The notes beneath the pieces were generated by a model that worked only from the letters and a program-made list of their open reading frames with translations, did not search any database and was not told the origin of the DNA. From CAWAYR01 sp050250875 (lineage in GTDB: Bacteria; Acidobacteriota; Vicinamibacteria; Vicinamibacterales; UBA2999), in NCBI GenBank assembly GCA_050250875.1, contig JBFWNV010000001.1, positions 1,674,001-1,738,000 on the forward strand: 64,000 bases of DNA, given 5' to 3'. Positions 60,062 to 64,000 of the stretch are shown one piece after another; the first letter of the stretch is position 1, and the number at the start of each line of letters is the position of its first letter. The position numbers and the translations under genes are program-made.

Positions 60062-60491
60062 ATGCGTGCCAAGGGCCTCGTCGTCGTCGCCGTCCTGGTG
60101 TCGCTCCCGGGGTGTCAGTCGGCCTCGCGCCGCTGCCTGACCCACGCCCACCGACCGCGCGCAGTGGCTCGACGGCGAGTGCTGGACCTGCGACCTCGTG
60201 CAACGGGTGGACGTCGGGGACAAGCACAGTCCGTTCATCGACCAGATGGTCGTCGACGGCGTCCGCGTCGTGCCGTCGAACGAACGGGACCGGCCCTTTT
60301 CTACCGGTCTGCCGGAGGCCGACGTGAAGCTCGACGATCGCGGCCGGCTGAGCGCGGAGGCCTGGGTGCGCGGCGCTGATGTCTCGGTGCCCGCGTGCGT
60401 TCCCAGCCGGTGTGGGGTCTCTGACGGCGTACTGAATGGCCGGGCGTTCCGTCCGGCGCAACCTTCGGCGGCGCCGCTGGTCCAATCACGC
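60062..60491 (+). pseudogene. Lipoprotein gene broken by two single-base deletions
   Basis: ATG 60062 opens a clean lipoprotein signal (MRAKGLVVVAVLVSLPGCQS). The frame then changes near 60115-60120 (into VGLAPLPDPRPPTA) and again near 60160, where AQWLDGECWTCDLVQRVDVG, DKHSPFIDQMVVDGVRVVPS and later residues follow. No stop separates this last frame from the esterase gene. Adding one base at each point would restore a lipoprotein of roughly 120-140 residues. Family unknown. Confidence 0.55.
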
Positions 60492-61433
60492 ATGCGCTCC
60501 ACTGCGCTCGTCCCCGCGCTGGCCCTGGTCGCCGCCACGGCCCTCGTCACCGCCCTCGGGGCGCAGACTCGGCCGGCGCCCGACACCGACCGCGACGCCC
60601 CGCTGACGATCAGGCACGGCGGCCGCGACCGCACCTATCTGCTGCACGACTTCTCGGGCGGGCGCCGGGCGCCGCTGGTGATCGTCCTGCACGGCGGCGG
60701 CGGCAACGCCGGGAACGCGGTGCGCATGACCAGCTTCGACGCCGTGGGTGCGCGCGAACGACTGGTCGTCGTCTACCCGAATGGCACCGCCGCGCGCAGT
60801 CGCGTGCCGCTGCTCACCTGGAATGCCGGCCACTGCTGCGCGTCGGCGATGCGCGAGCGGGTGGACGACGTGGGCTTCATCGCCGCGCTCATCGACCGCG
60901 AGGTGGCCGCGGGCCGCGCGGATCCCTCCCGGGCCTACGTCACCGGGATGTCCAACGGCGGCATGATGGCGCACCGCCTGGGCCGCGAGCTGTCGGCGAA
61001 GATCGCGGCCATCGCGCCGGTGGTCGGCGCCGTGTTCGGCGACGAGCCGGCGCCGGCCGGGCCGGTTGCGGCCTTCATCGTCGTCGGCGCCGACGACCGG
61101 GTCGTGCCGGGCGAGGGCGGGCCACTCGATCTGCGGGCCCTCATCGGCCGCGCGCCCGCCGACCACGACGTGGCGCCGGCCATCGAGCAGGCGCGCTATT
61201 GGGCCCGCGCCAACCGCTGCGGCCAGCCGGCCGAGTCGCGCACGGCGGCGACGACGCGCACCGCGTGGACCAGCTGCACCGCCGATGCCGATGTCGCCTT
61301 CCACCGCGTGAACGACAACGGCCATGCCTGGCCGGGTGGCCGGCCCGGCCGCGAGGGCGCCGCCGTGCCCACGGCCGCCTTCGACGCCAGCGCCGAGATG
61401 TGGCGATTCTTCGCCGCCCACCGGCGCCGTTGA
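60492..61433 (+). CDS. PHB-depolymerase/LpqC-family secreted esterase
   Basis: The product is 313 residues from ATG 60492. A signal peptide ends near LGAQ. Alpha/beta-hydrolase: oxyanion VLHGGGGNAGN, nucleophile elbow GMSNGG, Asp in VVGADDRVVP and His in NDNGHAWPG. WNAGHCCASAMRERVDDVGF is typical of the LpqC/feruloyl esterase-like group. It cleaves esters outside the cytoplasm. An intrinsic terminator follows 4 bases after the stop. Confidence 0.88.
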   Translation: MRSTALVPALALVAATALVTALGAQTRPAPDTDRDAPLTIRHGGRDRTYLLHDFSGGRRAPLVIVLHGGGGNAGNAVRMTSFDAVGARERLVVVYPNGTAARSRVPLLTWNAGHCCASAMRERVDDVGFIAALIDREVAAGRADPSRAYVTGMSNGGMMAHRLGRELSAKIAAIAPVVGAVFGDEPAPAGPVAAFIVVGADDRVVPGEGGPLDLRALIGRAPADHDVAPAIEQARYWARANRCGQPAESRTAATTRTAWTSCTADADVAFHRVNDNGHAWPGGRPGREGAAVPTAAFDASAEMWRFFAAHRRR

Positions 61434-61437
61434 GCCA

Positions 61438-61470
61438 GCTGGGCCGTCGTGCCGGCCCAGCACGGTTTTT
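61438..61470 (+). terminator. Intrinsic terminator after the esterase gene
   Basis: GCTGGGCCG (61438-61446) pairs with CGGCCCAGC (61453-61461) around a 6-base loop, followed by ACGG and a run of five T (61466-61470). It begins 4 bases after the esterase stop. Confidence 0.8.
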
Positions 61471-61483
61471 CACGACGGCCTGC

Positions 61484-61489
61484 TAGAAT
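61484..61489 (+). promoter_or_regulatory. -10-like box upstream of the fibronectin-type protein
   Basis: TAGAAT lies 35 bases before ATG 61524 and right after the upstream terminator. The same hexamer in similar context occurs at 4353-4358 (ABC importer) and near 60031 (lipoprotein gene). No clear -35 was seen. Confidence 0.35.
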
Positions 61490-61523
61490 GCCGCTCCGCG
61501 CCGTTTGGCCCTCGGAGGTCGTC

Positions 61524-63032
61524 ATGTCGAAGTCGCCCGTCGTGCTGGTGCTGGTGACGCTGGGAGTGGCGGTGGCTGCGCAGGCCGGCGCCCAGCCGGT
61601 CACGCTGCTGCCCTCGTCGCTCGTCCGCGTCCGCGCCGACAACCACTTCGGCGTCACCAAGGACAACATCACCAACCCGCCGGTCTTCGCCCCCGGGACG
61701 TTCGTCAACAGCATCATCGACACCGAGATGGGCACGGCCGCCACGGCGTCCAACACTGCGACCTACGAGTTCAGCCTCAACGGCACCACGGCCGTGTTCG
61801 ACATCCAGACGACGCAGAACTACACCGTCGGCGCGACCGGCAACCTCACCGAGGGGTACATCCAATTCACGCTGACCGAGCCGCTCGTCTACGAGTTGAG
61901 CGGCACGCTCACCGGCGCGAGCCCCAACGATCGCGAGACGTACCAGCAGCGCACCTTCCTGCGCCAGTTCGCCGCGCCGTTCGCGACCGTCTTCCTCGAG
62001 GACGAGACGCAGGTGGCCAACTTGGCCGCGCTCCACGTCAACGAGGGCAACGACGCCGTCGGCAGCACCGCATTCAGCACGTTCAACCAGTCGGGCGCGC
62101 GCCGCGGCGTGCTGCCGCCCGGCACCTACGAGTTCGCCTACGAGCTCGAGGGCTACGACCGCGACGGCGATCTCTCGACCGCGGCCACCGCCACCGGCCA
62201 TGTCCGCTTGGTGCTGCGCAAACCCCTGCCGCCGACCGATCTGCAGGCGGTCACCGCCGGCCAGAGCGTGGCGCTGTCGTGGACGGCCTCGCCTGACGCC
62301 GGCTTCTACGTGCTGCAGGCGGGCAGCGCGCCTGGGACGGGCAACGTCTTCGAGGGAGTGATCGGCACCGGCACGGCGCTCCAGTCGCCGGTGCCGCCTG
62401 GCACCTACTACCTGCGGCTCGGGACGATCAACGGCGCGGCCAACGGCGGGCCGTCGCCCAGCTACACGTTCAGCATCGCGCCGGTGGCGTGCACCGCCGC
62501 GCCGGCCGCGCCGGCTGGGCACACCGCAACGGCGGGCGGCTCGACGGTGCACCTGGCGTGGGACAGTTCGCCGGGCGCGACCTCTTACGTGCTCGAGGCC
62601 GGCACCGCCACCGGCACCGCCGATCTGGCCAACTTCGACGTCGGCGGCCGCACCACGCTCACCGCCGCCGTCCCGTCGCTCACTTACTTCACGCGGGTGC
62701 GCGCGGTGAATGCCTGCGGCGCCAGCGTGCCTTCGAACGAAGCCACCTTCACCACGTGCGTGGCACCGGCGGCGCCCACCCTGAGCTTCACCCGGCCGGC
62801 CGGCGCGATCCGCCTGGCCTGGACGCCGTCCCTCGGCGCCGTGGCCTACACACTGCAGGTGGGCACCGCGGCCGGCGCCAGCGACATCTTCAACGGCAGC
62901 TTCGGCGCGGCGACCACGCTGACCATTCCGGGGACGATCCTGCCGGCCCGGGTCTACTTCATACGGGTGCTGGCGGTCGGGCCGTGCGGCGCCAGCGCCG
63001 CCTCGGCCGACGTCGCCGTCAACTTCCCGTGA
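61524..63032 (+). CDS. Secreted protein with about three fibronectin type III-like domains
   Basis: The product is 502 residues from ATG 61524 (GGAGG 6 bases upstream). A signal peptide ends at AQAGAQ. Residues 25-230 form a unique beta-rich domain with DNHFGVTKDNITNPP and TYEFSLNGTTAVFDIQTTQNY. Three repeats follow (about 232-320, 325-410, 415-500), each with LAW/LSW-TPS/ASP...Y-L-ag-t and (Y)FIRVLAVGPCGAS-like ends, the FN3 pattern. A paired Cys marks each linker. Likely extracellular adhesin or binding protein. Confidence 0.8.
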   Translation: MSKSPVVLVLVTLGVAVAAQAGAQPVTLLPSSLVRVRADNHFGVTKDNITNPPVFAPGTFVNSIIDTEMGTAATASNTATYEFSLNGTTAVFDIQTTQNYTVGATGNLTEGYIQFTLTEPLVYELSGTLTGASPNDRETYQQRTFLRQFAAPFATVFLEDETQVANLAALHVNEGNDAVGSTAFSTFNQSGARRGVLPPGTYEFAYELEGYDRDGDLSTAATATGHVRLVLRKPLPPTDLQAVTAGQSVALSWTASPDAGFYVLQAGSAPGTGNVFEGVIGTGTALQSPVPPGTYYLRLGTINGAANGGPSPSYTFSIAPVACTAAPAAPAGHTATAGGSTVHLAWDSSPGATSYVLEAGTATGTADLANFDVGGRTTLTAAVPSLTYFTRVRAVNACGASVPSNEATFTTCVAPAAPTLSFTRPAGAIRLAWTPSLGAVAYTLQVGTAAGASDIFNGSFGAATTLTIPGTILPARVYFIRVLAVGPCGASAASADVAVNFP

Positions 63033-63125
63033 GCGCGGCGGCCTCGCCGCGGTTCGGCCGCGCCCGCGGCCTGACCGCTCTACACTAGGCGGCGCACGCG
63101 GCCGTCGCCCCGTGCTGGAGGCGCC

Positions 63126-64000
63126 GTGCCCGACTACGCCCGCATCCGCGCGCTGTTCCCCGACCACCTGGGACTGGCGCGCGGCAAGTACCTGCCCGCC
63201 CATCTCGCCCACAAGGGCACGCGCCACTGCCTGTCGCTCTTCGCGCTGAACTTCGACCGCACGATGGTGCCGGCCCCGGGGGCGAAGATGCTCGAAGGGC
63301 TGCCCGACTGCGAACTCGTCGTCCCGATGAACGAGGTGCGGCCGTCGTGGGAGGCCGACACTGGCGTCGTCGTCGGCGACCTGATGTACCGCGGCGAGCC
63401 GCTGGCGATCGCGCCGCGCCACGTGCTGCGCCGCGCCATCGACGACTGGACCGCCCTCGGCTACCGCGCCAAGGTCGGCATCGAGCTCGAGGCCTTCGTG
63501 CTGCAGCCCGACGGCAAGGGCGGCTGGAGCGAGTGGGACACGCCGACGGCCTATGTCTACGGCACCGGGCCGGCGGTGGACCCGGTGGGCCTGCTCGACG
63601 ACATCATGCGGACCGCCGCCGCGTGCGGCCTGCCGGTGGAGTCGATCAACTCCGAGTACGACACGCCGCAGTTCGAGCTGACGCTGGTCTACGGCGACGC
63701 GCTCAAGGCCATCGACGACGTGTTCCTGTTCAAGCTGATGGCGCGCGAGCTGGCGGCGCGCCGCGGGCTGCTGCTCACCTTCATCGGCAAGCCGTTCGCC
63801 GATCGCGGCGGCAGCGGCTTCCACGTCAACCTGTCGCTGGAGAACCGCGCCGGCGCCAATGCGCTGCACGACCCGGCGGCCCACGACGGGCTGTCTTCGC
63901 TGGCCCGCCAGTGCATCGCCGGCATGCTGGCGCACTTCGAAGCGAGCGCCGGCGTCTGCGCCCCCACCGTCAACGCCTACAAGCGGCTCAAGCCGGCACA
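63126..64000 (+). CDS. Glutamine synthetase-family ligase, cut by the window end
   Basis: It starts at GTG 63126 (GGAGG just upstream) and is open at 64000 after 291 codons. The GS catalytic domain is shown by KVGIELEAFVL, ESINSEYDTPQFELTL and GKPFADRGGSGFHVNLSLENR with the metal-binding Glu/His residues. The short N-terminal part and PYYGTG-like loop suggest a GlnT/PuuA-type gamma-glutamyl ligase rather than housekeeping GlnA. The C-terminal third, with the adenylylation region if any, lies outside. Confidence 0.85.
   Translation, partial: MPDYARIRALFPDHLGLARGKYLPAHLAHKGTRHCLSLFALNFDRTMVPAPGAKMLEGLPDCELVVPMNEVRPSWEADTGVVVGDLMYRGEPLAIAPRHVLRRAIDDWTALGYRAKVGIELEAFVLQPDGKGGWSEWDTPTAYVYGTGPAVDPVGLLDDIMRTAAACGLPVESINSEYDTPQFELTLVYGDALKAIDDVFLFKLMARELAARRGLLLTFIGKPFADRGGSGFHVNLSLENRAGANALHDPAAHDGLSSLARQCIAGMLAHFEASAGVCAPTVNAYKRLKPA

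Noticed and set aside
61470..63935. An 821-codon minus-strand frame opposite the FN3 and glutamine-synthetase genes
   Set aside because: The plus-strand products have signal peptides, ribosome-binding sites and family motifs; the minus frame has none.

Overview
This window is very GC-rich bacterial DNA. The gene repertoire points to an Acidobacteriota of the Vicinamibacteria type. It has an ECF sigma factor coupled to a Hanks-type kinase with C-terminal TPRs, GMC oxidoreductase with a gluconate-2-dehydrogenase-subunit-3 partner, several Gfo/Idh/MocA and TIM-barrel sugar isomerases, a DUF1080 hydrolase, and many secreted amidohydrolase, esterase and lipoprotein genes. This is inferred from gene content alone; no rRNA or marker phylogeny is available here.

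Layout. 1-4182 (minus): a cut-off VOC protein, then a TonB receptor / molybdopterin-fold protein / di-heme peroxidase operon. 4366-6625 (plus): a complete polar amino-acid ABC importer, divergent from the TonB operon across an intergenic region with an inverted-plus-tandem repeat. 6641-12745: universal stress protein, an internally deleted ZIP transporter, vapBC, an L,D-transpeptidase, an amidohydrolase and a ClC channel. 12769-16140: FMN reductase/SDR pair, ArsR-SRPBCC pair with a palindromic operator, and a secreted collagen-like/tail-collar protein. 16188-20780: AAC(2')-type acetyltransferase, 1-Cys peroxiredoxin, and an ECF sigma factor with a frameshifted kinase-TPR gene. 20981-29274: secreted beta-propeller, glycine-zipper protein, a membrane-anchored PDZ pseudo-protease coupled to two CPA-type antiporters, a PQQ-type sugar dehydrogenase and a tandem USP.

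29365-42417 is the metabolic core. A persulfide dioxygenase/rhodanese gene is translationally coupled to a V4R-sigma54 activator. Next to it is a large minus-strand cluster: two TIM-barrel isomerases, an MFS importer, GMC oxidoreductase, its small subunit and a Gfo/Idh/MocA enzyme. A divergent LacI regulator follows, then a second operon (Gfo/Idh/MocA + DUF1080). Matching LacI-type 14-bp sites lie in front of both operons. I read this as a LacI-controlled pathway that takes up glycosides, oxidises them to 3-keto forms, cleaves them and isomerises the product.

42495-49245 holds a Ca2+-type P-ATPase, another isomerase, DinB, a GIY-YIG-like small protein, an M20 peptidase with two frameshifts, a TfoX remnant and an MBL hydrolase. 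A tRNA-Ser(GCT) at 49620-49713 has duplicated sequence beside its 3' end. Between about 49.7 and 57.8 kb is a mosaic accessory segment with visibly less GC-saturated codons. It carries a DUF4143 ATPase with a perfect palindrome at its start, a cupin, an unusual PEEFP-type P-ATPase, two orphan membrane proteins, two gene remnants, and a DUF1538-DUF1538-PII-like operon. The last part (57.8-64 kb) returns to the background style: D-cysteine desulfhydrase-like enzyme, amidohydrolase, a broken lipoprotein gene, PHB-depolymerase-like esterase with a clear intrinsic terminator, a fibronectin-type secreted protein and a truncated glutamine-synthetase-like gene.

Three otherwise well-conserved genes (kinase-TPR, M20, lipoprotein) carry single-base indels. 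This may be real decay or residual sequencing error and should be checked against reads.
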